Under the pieces are notes generated by a model, which saw only the letters and a program-made list of their open reading frames with translations, was not told the DNA's origin and searched no databases. This document shows positions 27,143 through 36,078 of a stretch of 64,000 bases of DNA, piece by piece. The position numbers and the translations under genes were made by a program. Location: assembly GCA_019359355.1 (NCBI GenBank), contig JAHHHM010000024.1:1-64000 (forward strand), read 5' to 3'. Numbering within the stretch: the first letter of the stretch is position 1; each line of letters opens with the position of its first letter. This DNA is from Microcoleus vaginatus WJT46-NPBG5 (lineage in GTDB: Bacteria > Cyanobacteriota > Cyanobacteriia > Cyanobacteriales > Oscillatoriaceae).

Positions 27143-29704
27143 ATGAAGTTTTTACCATTTTTGGCAATTTGTGTGCTGTTAGCCGCCAGTTCTGAAATAG
27201 TAAAAGTGCCGGTAAATGCTCAAGAAATCTTGCTTCAAGCCAAAATTGATGTCGCGCAGCCGATCAATGAATTAGATAGATTAGAACAGCAAACCCAACA
27301 ACTTTATGAAACAGGCCGGTTTGCCGAAGCTAGCGCATTATTGCAGCAATTGCAAGATGATTACGCAGCAGTTGGGGATAAATTAGGTGAGGCGAGGACA
27401 TTAAGAAATTTAGCCTTAGTTCATCACGCAACTGGCGAACGATCAAAAGCCAATGAAGCGATTACACAAAGTTTTCAACACCTCCAAGGCTTGGAAGAAA
27501 CGCGAGGAAAGACAAAACTTTTTGCTCAAATTTTAGAGGTTCAAGGACAGTTGCAACTGTCTGCCGGCAAATTGGAAGAAGCGCTAGACACTTGGAAAAA
27601 AGCTGCCGATACTTATAAACAAATTGGAGATATAACCGGAGTTACTAAAACTCGAATTAACCAAGCTCAAACACTTCAAACGCTGGGACTATACCGGCAG
27701 GCGATTAAAACCTTGACTGAAGTTAGAGAAATTCTTCAAGTGCAACCAGATTCGCCGGTTAAAGCAAAAGCATTGCAAAGCTTGGGTGATGCGCTGCGCG
27801 TTGTGGGAGATTTGGATCAGTCTCAAGAAGTTTTGCAGCAAAGTTTGGCAATTGCTGAAAGATTGCAGTTGGGGGAATCGACTGCCGGCACACTTCTCAG
27901 CTTAGGAAATACAGCGAGAGTGCAGGAAAAACCTGAAGAGTCTTTAGAGTTTTATCAACGTGCTGTTACAGCATCTCCCTCAGGGGAGATTCAAGTTGAG
28001 GCGCAACTGAATCAACTGAGTTTATTAATAGAAGAAGATCGAAGCGCAGAAGCTCAAGGTTTGATTTCAGAAATTCCATCAAAAATTATTAATTTACCCC
28101 CCAGCCGGCCAACAATTTACGCTCAAATTAATTTGGCGCGAAGTTTGATTAAAATGGGAAACGCCACAGCCGAAGAAACACGAAACGCGGCTGAAATATT
28201 AGCGACTGCTGTGCAGCAAGCTCAAAACCTGGAAGACAAAAGAGCAGAGGCTTACGCCTTGGGCAATTTGGGGAGGGTGTACGAAGAAAATCGGCAGTGG
28301 GAAGAAGGGAAAAAGCTAACAGAAAAAGCGTTACTTTTAGCGCAATCAATTAATGCTTCTGATATTACTTATCAGTGGCATTGGCAGTTGGGAAGAATTT
28401 TAAAAGAGCAAGGAAATCGAGAAGGCGCAATTGCAGCTTATAGCCAATCTGTCAGTACGCTTCAGTCTTTACGCAATGATTTAGTTGCGGTTAATTCAGA
28501 TGTTCAGTTTTCTTTTAGAGAAAGTGTTGAACCTGTTTACCGCGAATTAGTGGGGCTGTTATTGCAGCCGGCAGCGAAAATAGAGCAATCTGCTTTAATT
28601 CAAGCTAGACAGGTAATTGAATCCCTACAACTCGCTGAATTAGACAATTTCTTTCGGGATGCTTGTTTAGATGTGAAGCCGGTTCAAATCGACCAAGTAG
28701 ATTCTAATGCCGCAGTTTTTTATACGATTATTCTGAAGGAGCGATTAGAAGTTATTCTGGCGTTACCCGGTCAACCGCTGAAGCATTATACCACAGAATT
28801 ACCTCAAGAAACTGTTGAAACAACGCTTAAGGAATTGCGGGATACGATTACAAATCCTCGGCGGCAACTTTCCATAAAACACTTTTTAACGCCTTCGCAG
28901 AAAGTGTATGACTGGTTAATTCGTCCGATTGAAGCTGACTTAGCTGGCAGTGGGGTAAATACCCTAGTCTTTGTTTTAGATGGAGGATTTAGAAATATTC
29001 CCATTGCTGCTCTTTATGATGGTGAGCAATATTTAGTTCAAAAGTATAGTGTGGCGTTAACTCCCGGTTTGCAATTGCTAGAAGCGAAACCTTTGGCGCG
29101 GGAAAACTTGAATATTTTGGCTGCCGGTTTAACGGAAGCACGTCAAGGCTTTTCTTCTCTTCCTCATGTTGAATCGGAATTAGATAAGATTAAGGTAGAA
29201 GCATCTACTCAAGTTCTTTTAAATGAATCTTTTAGCAAGTTTAATTTTGAAAAAAATGTTCAATCTCTTCCATTTTCTGTGGTTCACTTAGCGACGCATG
29301 GCGAATTCAGTTCTCAAGCAAAAGATACATTTATTCTCACTTGGGATGGACAAATCAATGCGAAGGAGTTAGATAGTCTTCTTCGCAGTGAAACTAGGCA
29401 GAATAAGCCGATTGAATTGCTGGTTTTAAGCGCTTGCAAAACTGCGGCGGGAGATAATCGGGCGGCTTTAGGTTTGGCAGGTGTGGCTGTGAGAGCCGGC
29501 GCACGTAGTACACTGGCGTCTTTGTGGTATGTCAATGATGAGGCAACTGCTGTTTTGATGACTGAATTTTACCAAGAGTTAGCGAATAGCAAAGTAACGA
29601 AAGCTGAAGCTTTGCGTCGCGCTCAAGAAGCGGTTTTGTTAAACGATGAATTGTCTCACCCCTATTTTTGGGCGGCTTTTGTGATGGTGGGAAATTGGTT
29701 GTAG
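27143..29704 (+). CDS. Exported CHAT-domain TPR protein
   Basis: The 853-residue protein has a signal peptide (KFLPFLAICVLLAASSEIV, cleavage probably after VNAQ), about ten TPR-like helical repeats (residues ~45-470) and a C-terminal CHAT domain. The caspase-type dyad is His719 (VVHLATHGEFSS) and Cys765 (LVLSACKTAAGD), followed by the usual ALGLAGVAVRAGARSTLASLW and C-terminal helices. CHAT domains are C14-like cysteine peptidases that often cleave a neighbouring partner. It stands alone on the plus strand, facing the TpsA-like gene 41 bp away, and shares its architecture with the CHAT protein at 39.2 kb. The substrate is unknown. Confidence 0.85.
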   Translation: MKFLPFLAICVLLAASSEIVKVPVNAQEILLQAKIDVAQPINELDRLEQQTQQLYETGRFAEASALLQQLQDDYAAVGDKLGEARTLRNLALVHHATGERSKANEAITQSFQHLQGLEETRGKTKLFAQILEVQGQLQLSAGKLEEALDTWKKAADTYKQIGDITGVTKTRINQAQTLQTLGLYRQAIKTLTEVREILQVQPDSPVKAKALQSLGDALRVVGDLDQSQEVLQQSLAIAERLQLGESTAGTLLSLGNTARVQEKPEESLEFYQRAVTASPSGEIQVEAQLNQLSLLIEEDRSAEAQGLISEIPSKIINLPPSRPTIYAQINLARSLIKMGNATAEETRNAAEILATAVQQAQNLEDKRAEAYALGNLGRVYEENRQWEEGKKLTEKALLLAQSINASDITYQWHWQLGRILKEQGNREGAIAAYSQSVSTLQSLRNDLVAVNSDVQFSFRESVEPVYRELVGLLLQPAAKIEQSALIQARQVIESLQLAELDNFFRDACLDVKPVQIDQVDSNAAVFYTIILKERLEVILALPGQPLKHYTTELPQETVETTLKELRDTITNPRRQLSIKHFLTPSQKVYDWLIRPIEADLAGSGVNTLVFVLDGGFRNIPIAALYDGEQYLVQKYSVALTPGLQLLEAKPLARENLNILAAGLTEARQGFSSLPHVESELDKIKVEASTQVLLNESFSKFNFEKNVQSLPFSVVHLATHGEFSSQAKDTFILTWDGQINAKELDSLLRSETRQNKPIELLVLSACKTAAGDNRAALGLAGVAVRAGARSTLASLWYVNDEATAVLMTEFYQELANSKVTKAEALRRAQEAVLLNDELSHPYFWAAFVMVGNWL

Positions 29705-29745
29705 TTGTGAATTTGGATAGGTTGAATTTATTACAAGAATTACGA

Positions 29746-32700
29746 CTAATTCTGACAGGACGGATGGGTGAATCCGAGACTGTGAGGCGTGGCGTTTGGG
29801 GCTTCGGCTGTTAGGGTAATTGTTCCGTCGGCTGCGATGATCCAGCCTTGCGCTTCAACAAGAGGAGTTTGGGTTGTCGGGGTGGATGGGGTTGGGGAGG
29901 GTTGTTTGCTCAATTCATCCCCACCGGCATCTCGCGTTGCCCACTCCACAAGGGCGGTATTGCTGCTGAGAGGGGCGCTGGGGTTGGGTGGCAAACCACC
30001 GCGTCCGGTTACGATAAATTCACTACCGGCAACCTCTTCACAACCGGCAGAAATTAACCCTTCAATATTGGTCACTTCAACTTCAGGAACGTCTGCCGGC
30101 TGCACACTAACATTGCCCTGAATCGTTAAATCTCCGACGGCATTGATAATACTATTGGGGGATTTAAAGACGGCTAAATCTGAGCCGGCAAACGGATTAA
30201 TCGTAATATTGCTACCACCCCCAGGATCGCCAGCATTGGTGATGATGCGGCTGCCTTCCAGCAGCACCAGTGTCACCGGCTCAATGATAATATTGCCTTC
30301 TGTGGTGAGATTGCCGGTTTGGCTGCCGATGGCCGAGATTTTGCTATTACGGCGCAACTGAATGTTGCCGGCGCGTAAAATAATATTTCCGCCTTTGCCG
30401 GTTTCAGAGGTGGCGGTGAGTGTTCCCTCGTTAAAAAGACGCACATCACGACTGGTAATCTCAATGCTGCCTGGATTTCCTGAACCCGAACCGTTTACTG
30501 TTATTTCTGCACCGTCCCCAATTACTAAACGTTCCGTGTTAACGATTACATCACCGGCATCACCGGCATTGTTGGTGTTAGCGCTTAAACCGCTGGGAGA
30601 CTGCCCGTCGGGTGAGGTGCCGATTAGTTCTACAGAGTCGGTAGCGCGGACTGTTAAATTCCCCGCCTGCCCGTTACGAGAATAGTCAAGACTCAAAGTG
30701 CCAACTCTTACCCGCGCGCCATTGCGGAGCGTTAACCGTCGCGTTGTAAGGGTGATATCGCCGGCATCTCCAAAACCCAAAGTATACGCAGCCAAGGCGC
30801 TTACTGATCCATCGGCTGAAGTGCCAGTCAATTCTATAGAATCGGTAGCGCGGACTATTAAATTTCCTCCTTGCCCCTCACTGTCGAAATACGTGCCCAC
30901 AAAGACCAATCCCCCATTGCGAACTGTGAATTGGCGGGTTTCTATTTTCATGTCCCCGCCATTACCGATGCCAGCCGTCCCAGCAACTAAACCGCTGTTT
31001 GTTTCGCCATCCGGGGAGGTGCCGCTCATTTCAATGCTTTCGGTGGCGCTTACTGTCAAATTTCCCGCCCTTCCCGTACTGCCCATCTCAGCGCCCAGTT
31101 GAATTTGTGCCCCATCTAGAAGCGTTAACCGCTGGGTTTCAATGCTGATGTCGCCGGCATTGCCGCTACTGAACGTTTGAGCTGCCAAGCCGCTGGGAAA
31201 CTGCCCATCTGCTGAGATGCCGGTGAGTTCTATAGAGTCGGTGGCGCTTACTGTTAAATTGCCAGCCATTCCCTCGCTGTGGGTGTCAACTACTACTTGC
31301 GCCCCATCACGGACAATTAACTGGCCGGTTTCTATGGTTGCGTCACCAGCGTTGCCGGTGCCAAATGTTCCAGCAAATAAGCCGCTGTTTTTCTCTCCAT
31401 CTGCTGAGGTGCCGGTGAGTTCTACAGAGTCGGTGGCGTGTACAGTTAAATTGCCAGCCCTTCCCTCGCTGTAGGTGTCAGCTACTACTCGCGCCCCATC
31501 ACGGGCAATTAACTGGCCGGTTTCTATGGTTACGTCGCCAGCATTGCCGGTGCCAAATGCTCCAGCAAATAAGCCGCTGTGTGTCTCTCCATCTGCTGAG
31601 GTGCCGGTGAGTTCTACAGAGTCGGTGGCGTGTACAGTTAAATTGCCGGCATTTCCCTCGCTGTAGGTGTCAACTACTACTCGCGCCCCATCGCGGACAA
31701 TTAACTGGCCGGTTTCTATGGTTACGTCGCCGGCATTGCCGGTGCCAAAAGTTCCGCCCACGAAACCGCTGTTTGTTTCTCCATCTGCTGAGGTGCCGAT
31801 GATTTCTACAGAGTCGATGGCGCGAACTGTCAGATTGCCAGCCCTTCCCTCGCCGCCGGTGGCAACACCGATTTGCCCCCCATCGCGAAGAATTAATTGG
31901 CCGGTTTCTATGGTTACGTCGCCGGCATTGCCGGTGCTTAAAGTTCCGCCCACGAAACCGCTGGGTGTCTGTCCATCGGGTGAGGTGCCGGTGAGTTCTA
32001 CCGACTCAGCGGCGCGAACTATCAGATTGCCGGCGTTTCCCTCGCCGCCGGTGGCAACACCGATTTGCCCCCCATCGCGAAGAATTAATTGGCCGGTTTC
32101 TATGGTTACGTCGCCGGCATCGCCGGTGCCAAAAGTTCCGCCCACGAAACCGCTGTTTGTTTCTCCATTGGGTGAGGTGCCGGTGATTTCTACGCTGTCG
32201 GTGGCGCGTACTGTCAAATTGCCAGCCTTTCCCTCGCCGCCGGTGGCAACACCAACTTGCGCCCCATCGCGTAGAATTAATTGGCCGGTTTCGACTGTCA
32301 CATTGCCAGCGTTGCCGGTGCTTAAAGTTCCAGCCACGAAACTGCTGGCTGTCTCTCCATCTGGGGATGTGCCACTCACGAATACTGACTCAGCCGCGCG
32401 AACTGTCACATTTCCACCCTGTTGCCCCCCCAAAGTTGACGCTTGAATTTGCGATCCCTCGGTAATCTGGATGCGCCTGCCGGCTAGTTGGATATCGCCG
32501 CCACCTTCTCCACTGGCAAAAACGGCAGATTGCCCGCTGGCTTGGATATCTTTAAATGTTGGGACATTTTCATATCCCAAGGCAAAACCTGTGCCGGTTG
32601 GGGTGAGGCTGACATTGCTGTTATCCCCCACACTCCCCAGTTCAATTCGTCCTGCCGGCGCTTTTAATAAGCCACCAAAAAATGTTATATCGCCCCCAAC

Positions 32701-33378
32701 AAGTGCCAGAGTTCGTGCCGGTTGCACCCGCAGCCCAAGGGGACTGTCTAAAAAGCTTTGCTGAAAGGCGATCTCAGCTTGGGCGTCGTCGTCCTCAGCT
32801 TGGGCGTAGTCTGTTGCCGATTCGTTGAGTCCTTGTCCTTGCACGGCAATACTGCCCGGATTCGAGCCGAATTGCAAGCCAATGGGCACATTTACGGTTA
32901 ATAAAGGTGGGGCTTGGGGGTTTTTGGCGCTGAAAAGACTGCCATCGTTAAAAACAATACTATTGGCTGTACTTGCTAGAAATGAGCCGCCAATATTTAG
33001 TCTTGCATTGGGGCCAAAAATAATCCCATTGGGGTTAATTAAAAATAGGTTAGCGCTGCCATTTGCTTGAATTAATCCATCGATATTAGAAATTGAGCTG
33101 CCAGTTACCCGCGAAAAGATGTTTTGAATGTCTAGAGGGTTATCAAAATGGGCAGTGGTGCCGGTGGGGAGGGAAAATTCTCGAAAACTGTGAAATAAAT
33201 TGCTGCCGGCAGTTGTGCCGCCGGTGATGCGATTGATTTGCCCTTCGACAGTGACAGCAGAATTATTCGGTAAGGTTGCATCGGGCACAATTTGAGCAGA
33301 CGCAGGAAAGCTGCCGGTTAGCACCAACATTGCGCCCAGGTAAAGCGTGATTTTAAAACGGTTGCTCAATAGGTTCAT
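29746..33378 (-). CDS. Two-partner secretion exoprotein (filamentous haemagglutinin N-terminal domain, S-layer-like)
   Basis: The 1210-residue exoprotein has a signal peptide ending ASAQ and a TPS domain (residues ~30-170) with the NPNGIIFGPNARLNIGGSFL motif needed for passage through a TpsB/Omp85 pore. A long beta-helix follows, made largely of 64-residue repeats (GNAGDVTIETGQL, RDGARVVVDT, AGNLTVHATDSVELTGTS). The C-terminal ~150 residues carry SAGCEEVAGSEFIVTGRGG and GLPPNPSAPLSS, typical of cyanobacterial members. No TpsB gene is in the window, so the transporter must be elsewhere. The start codon lies 45 bp after the MscS-CNBD stop on the same strand, suggesting co-transcription. Confidence 0.9.
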   Translation of the reverse strand: MNLLSNRFKITLYLGAMLVLTGSFPASAQIVPDATLPNNSAVTVEGQINRITGGTTAGSNLFHSFREFSLPTGTTAHFDNPLDIQNIFSRVTGSSISNIDGLIQANGSANLFLINPNGIIFGPNARLNIGGSFLASTANSIVFNDGSLFSAKNPQAPPLLTVNVPIGLQFGSNPGSIAVQGQGLNESATDYAQAEDDDAQAEIAFQQSFLDSPLGLRVQPARTLALVGGDITFFGGLLKAPAGRIELGSVGDNSNVSLTPTGTGFALGYENVPTFKDIQASGQSAVFASGEGGGDIQLAGRRIQITEGSQIQASTLGGQQGGNVTVRAAESVFVSGTSPDGETASSFVAGTLSTGNAGNVTVETGQLILRDGAQVGVATGGEGKAGNLTVRATDSVEITGTSPNGETNSGFVGGTFGTGDAGDVTIETGQLILRDGGQIGVATGGEGNAGNLIVRAAESVELTGTSPDGQTPSGFVGGTLSTGNAGDVTIETGQLILRDGGQIGVATGGEGRAGNLTVRAIDSVEIIGTSADGETNSGFVGGTFGTGNAGDVTIETGQLIVRDGARVVVDTYSEGNAGNLTVHATDSVELTGTSADGETHSGLFAGAFGTGNAGDVTIETGQLIARDGARVVADTYSEGRAGNLTVHATDSVELTGTSADGEKNSGLFAGTFGTGNAGDATIETGQLIVRDGAQVVVDTHSEGMAGNLTVSATDSIELTGISADGQFPSGLAAQTFSSGNAGDISIETQRLTLLDGAQIQLGAEMGSTGRAGNLTVSATESIEMSGTSPDGETNSGLVAGTAGIGNGGDMKIETRQFTVRNGGLVFVGTYFDSEGQGGNLIVRATDSIELTGTSADGSVSALAAYTLGFGDAGDITLTTRRLTLRNGARVRVGTLSLDYSRNGQAGNLTVRATDSVELIGTSPDGQSPSGLSANTNNAGDAGDVIVNTERLVIGDGAEITVNGSGSGNPGSIEITSRDVRLFNEGTLTATSETGKGGNIILRAGNIQLRRNSKISAIGSQTGNLTTEGNIIIEPVTLVLLEGSRIITNAGDPGGGSNITINPFAGSDLAVFKSPNSIINAVGDLTIQGNVSVQPADVPEVEVTNIEGLISAGCEEVAGSEFIVTGRGGLPPNPSAPLSSNTALVEWATRDAGGDELSKQPSPTPSTPTTQTPLVEAQGWIIAADGTITLTAEAPNATPHSLGFTHPSCQN
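30600..32400 (-). repeat. 192-bp tandem repeats in the TpsA-like gene
   Basis: Around nine units of 192 bp (64 codons) are visible; those around 31200-32250 are nearly identical in DNA, for example the segment near 31395 recurs near 31587. They encode successive coils of the beta-helix and are likely to vary in number between strains. Confidence 0.85.
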
Positions 33379-33423
33379 GATTTCTAACTTCTGTGGCGAG
33401 TGGCTGATTGCTTATTCCCAGTT

Positions 33424-34953
33424 TTAAAGACTAAACAGGTTTTTCAGCCGGTTGCGAACCCAATTAACAGGATTTTTGTCATCTTCCGCTGCATCCACCA
33501 ATCCCATTTCTCGCAATTGCTGCTGTCGTTGAGATAATTCTTCTTTGTGTTTTCCTAACTCTTGGACAATGACCTCGGCCAATTCTGGATTGGCGCGTAA
33601 TAGCGTTTCAAAACTCTGCCGGTTAATCACAAATAGAATGCTATCTTCTAACCCACGCACTGACGCCGTTCGGGGAATTCCTAACATTAAGGAAAGTTCG
33701 CCAAAAAATTTACCTGGCCCCAAATTTGCCAGACGTTTGTTTATTTTCTCTACAAAAACTTCTACCGATCCAGAAAGGACGATATAGAAAGCATCTCCCG
33801 GATCGCCTTCATGAAATAAAAATTCTGAGGATCGCAAGCGTTTTCGATACCCACTTTCAATGAGCTGCCGCAGTTCTAAATCGGTAAAGTTTTCAAAATA
33901 AGCTACTTCTCGCAATAAGTCCCGAAGTGCTAAGGGTTTAGTTGGGAGAACGACAGGTGCCGGTTTTAGAGTTTCCTTGAGGATGGGTGGAGGGGATACT
34001 TGTGAGGGTTCTTGCTCATTTTCTCTGAATATTGGCGGCGGCGATACCTGAGAAGGTTCTTGCCCATTTGCCTGATACCGAGATAACGGTGACAAGACTT
34101 CTGGATTTCGTAGCCACAAATCTCTTTGGGGGAAAGGAATTTGAATGCCTTGCTGGCGCAGGTTATATTCAATAATAAAGTTTAAAGAACTTCGCACCGC
34201 CTGTCTATTATCAATGCGGTTCACCCACACGCATAATTCAAAGTTCAAAGCATTATCACCGAATCCTAGAAAAAAAACTTTAGGGGCCGGATCGTGTAAA
34301 CTATTGGGTTCCATGTAAGCCGATTTTAAAAGAATTTCTGTCACTAAAACTGGATCGCTATCATAGGCAACACCTATAGGAATATGAATCCGCCCAGAAA
34401 AGCTTTCATAAGTCCAATTTGTTAAGCGATTTTCAACTAATTTGCTGTTGGGAACAACGACATCGCAACCATCTAAGGTTCGGATAATGGTAGAGCGAAT
34501 TGAAATTTCTTTAATATAGCCAGAAATACTGTCAAATTCAACAAAATCTCCAACTTTTACCGTTCGTTCTATCAGTAAAGTTAGACCACTCACAAAGTTT
34601 TTTGTGATATCCTGCAACCCAAAACCAATACCAACGCCTAAGCCGCCGGCTACAACCGCTAAAGAAGCCAGGTTAAAACCACTTGTTTGCAGAACAATGA
34701 TAAAGCCTAATGTTCCAACCGCATAACTGATGATTGTGGAGATCGCTTCGCGGTTTCCCTCATCAATTCCCATTTTAACCAGCAGCCGACGCTTGAGGAA
34801 ATTTTTGAGCGTGCGGCAGATAAAGATAAGGATTAATAACGACACGCATAGCTGAATTACAGCAGAAATTGAGATCGAATAATCTCCAAATTTAAAGGGT
34901 TCTGTAATTCGTTTATAAAGCTCTGTAAATAGTGGCTGCAACAGGTTGTTCAT
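33424..34953 (-). CDS. MscS-like channel with C-terminal cyclic-nucleotide-binding domain (bCNG type)
   Basis: The 509-residue protein has three N-terminal membrane segments ending in the MscS pore helix region (AVVAGGLGVGIGFGLQDITK, NFVSGLTLLIERTVKVGDFV) and the MscS beta/cage domain. A proline-rich linker carries a duplicated EPSQVSPPPI segment. The C-terminal cNMP-binding domain (~residues 350-475) includes LRSSEFLFHEGDPGDAFYIV and the phosphate-binding cassette FFGELSLMLGIPRTASV. Such proteins are known as bacterial cyclic-nucleotide-gated channels. The Arg-Thr pair in PRTASV is of the type seen in cGMP binders but is also common in bacteria. The ATG at 34953 is preferred over the TTG 21 codons upstream. 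The nucleotide cyclase and MBL hydrolase genes lie just upstream on the same strand. Confidence 0.85.
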   Translation of the reverse strand: MNNLLQPLFTELYKRITEPFKFGDYSISISAVIQLCVSLLILIFICRTLKNFLKRRLLVKMGIDEGNREAISTIISYAVGTLGFIIVLQTSGFNLASLAVVAGGLGVGIGFGLQDITKNFVSGLTLLIERTVKVGDFVEFDSISGYIKEISIRSTIIRTLDGCDVVVPNSKLVENRLTNWTYESFSGRIHIPIGVAYDSDPVLVTEILLKSAYMEPNSLHDPAPKVFFLGFGDNALNFELCVWVNRIDNRQAVRSSLNFIIEYNLRQQGIQIPFPQRDLWLRNPEVLSPLSRYQANGQEPSQVSPPPIFRENEQEPSQVSPPPILKETLKPAPVVLPTKPLALRDLLREVAYFENFTDLELRQLIESGYRKRLRSSEFLFHEGDPGDAFYIVLSGSVEVFVEKINKRLANLGPGKFFGELSLMLGIPRTASVRGLEDSILFVINRQSFETLLRANPELAEVIVQELGKHKEELSQRQQQLREMGLVDAAEDDKNPVNWVRNRLKNLFSL

Positions 34954-35200
34954 TGAATTAATACTTTCCCAAGAAGTGCCGGCAGAATATACATTTCGAC
35001 TTGGCAGGAAACCCAAGAACTTGAAACTAGGGGATATACAGACAAAGCCCGCCCAGACAAACTTGAAAATCGATTATACTCGATTTTATGTCTGTGCGAA
35101 CTTTATTTATATGGCTGCGCTTGTGCCTTTCCTGGATGCTAAGCAAATTGTCTCACTGTATTTTTACAAGCATCGGCACATCCTCGCAACTTGAGGATAT

Positions 35201-36007
35201 TTACAATTTTGCAGACTTGAAACTAGCTGATGTTATTAGTAAGTCTGAAAACTCAAAAATCTCTCCTCGCTTCACAAACCCACAAAATCCATCTTTTTTT
35301 GCATCCGGAAGCGCACCCGGTTGATAACCGTATAACCACATTTTACGCTTAATCGCTTCTGGCAACTTCAATAATTGATTATAGTGGGCATGAACTTTAG
35401 TGGGAAATGATGAGGTTTCACAATCTTGAAAAATAATTTCTGCACACTCATAAAATTCTTCAAGCTGCTCTAGACAAAATTGCGTATCTGTTGTTATAAA
35501 TACTTTGATGTTATTAATTTCAAAAAATACCCCGAAGCTTGGCATAATATAATAGCCATTATGAATGTGAACAACTTGAATCGGCTTTAACTCGATGTCC
35601 TGCCAATAAAAGCTATGGTTCGGTGCAATTTTTTTTACTTCAAAAAAGCTATTAATATCAACAATCTCACCTTCGATGTGCCTCATACCACCCGAAAGCG
35701 TTCTTTCCCAAAGTTCATTGGATAAAGCACTGCTAAGATAAAGATTGGGTTTATCGCATCTGGGGTCAAATTTTGTTGCAAAGCCAATATATTCCAACCC
35801 GCCGGCATGATCCGTATGTAAATGGCTGATGTAAATATCGGTAATATCCATATGTGAGAAACCGGCAGCGTGAAGAGAAAATCGAATATCGGAACCGCAA
35901 TCAATTAAAAGTTTATGCCCTTCTTCGCTAACTAAAAGCATATTTGATTGAAAATTATCGGCTCCAACCGTGAAAGCAGACCCCGATCCTAAGAAAATTA
36001 ACTTCAT
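35201..36007 (-). CDS. Metallo-beta-lactamase-fold hydrolase (possible cyclic nucleotide phosphodiesterase)
   Basis: The 268-residue protein opens with MKLIFLGSGSAFTVG and carries the zinc motif ISHLHTDHAGGLEYI, later ligands in HIHNGYYIMP and VFITTDTQ, and a C-terminal KVHAHYNQL histidine segment. The fold is shared by RNase Z-like enzymes and class II cyclic nucleotide phosphodiesterases (yeast PDE1 type), and the sequence alone does not separate these. Its position between a class III cyclase and a cyclic-nucleotide-gated channel makes a phosphodiesterase role attractive. The cyclase stop is 71 bp upstream, consistent with one operon. The ATG at 36007 is used. Confidence 0.75.
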   Translation of the reverse strand: MKLIFLGSGSAFTVGADNFQSNMLLVSEEGHKLLIDCGSDIRFSLHAAGFSHMDITDIYISHLHTDHAGGLEYIGFATKFDPRCDKPNLYLSSALSNELWERTLSGGMRHIEGEIVDINSFFEVKKIAPNHSFYWQDIELKPIQVVHIHNGYYIMPSFGVFFEINNIKVFITTDTQFCLEQLEEFYECAEIIFQDCETSSFPTKVHAHYNQLLKLPEAIKRKMWLYGYQPGALPDAKKDGFCGFVKRGEIFEFSDLLITSASFKSAKL

Positions 36008-36078
36008 TTTTTACTGCCTATCAACTAAATAAATATCTTTCGCCGTCGCTCACAGTGGAACACTCAGCTCATTCACAA

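Noticed and set aside
31667-32446. Long plus-strand reading frame of ~259 codons opposite the TpsA-like gene
   Set aside because: It is a shadow of the repetitive beta-helix coding sequence; it repeats with the same 192-bp period, lacks a ribosome site and is Pro/Ser-rich as expected for antisense of Gly/Thr-rich repeats.
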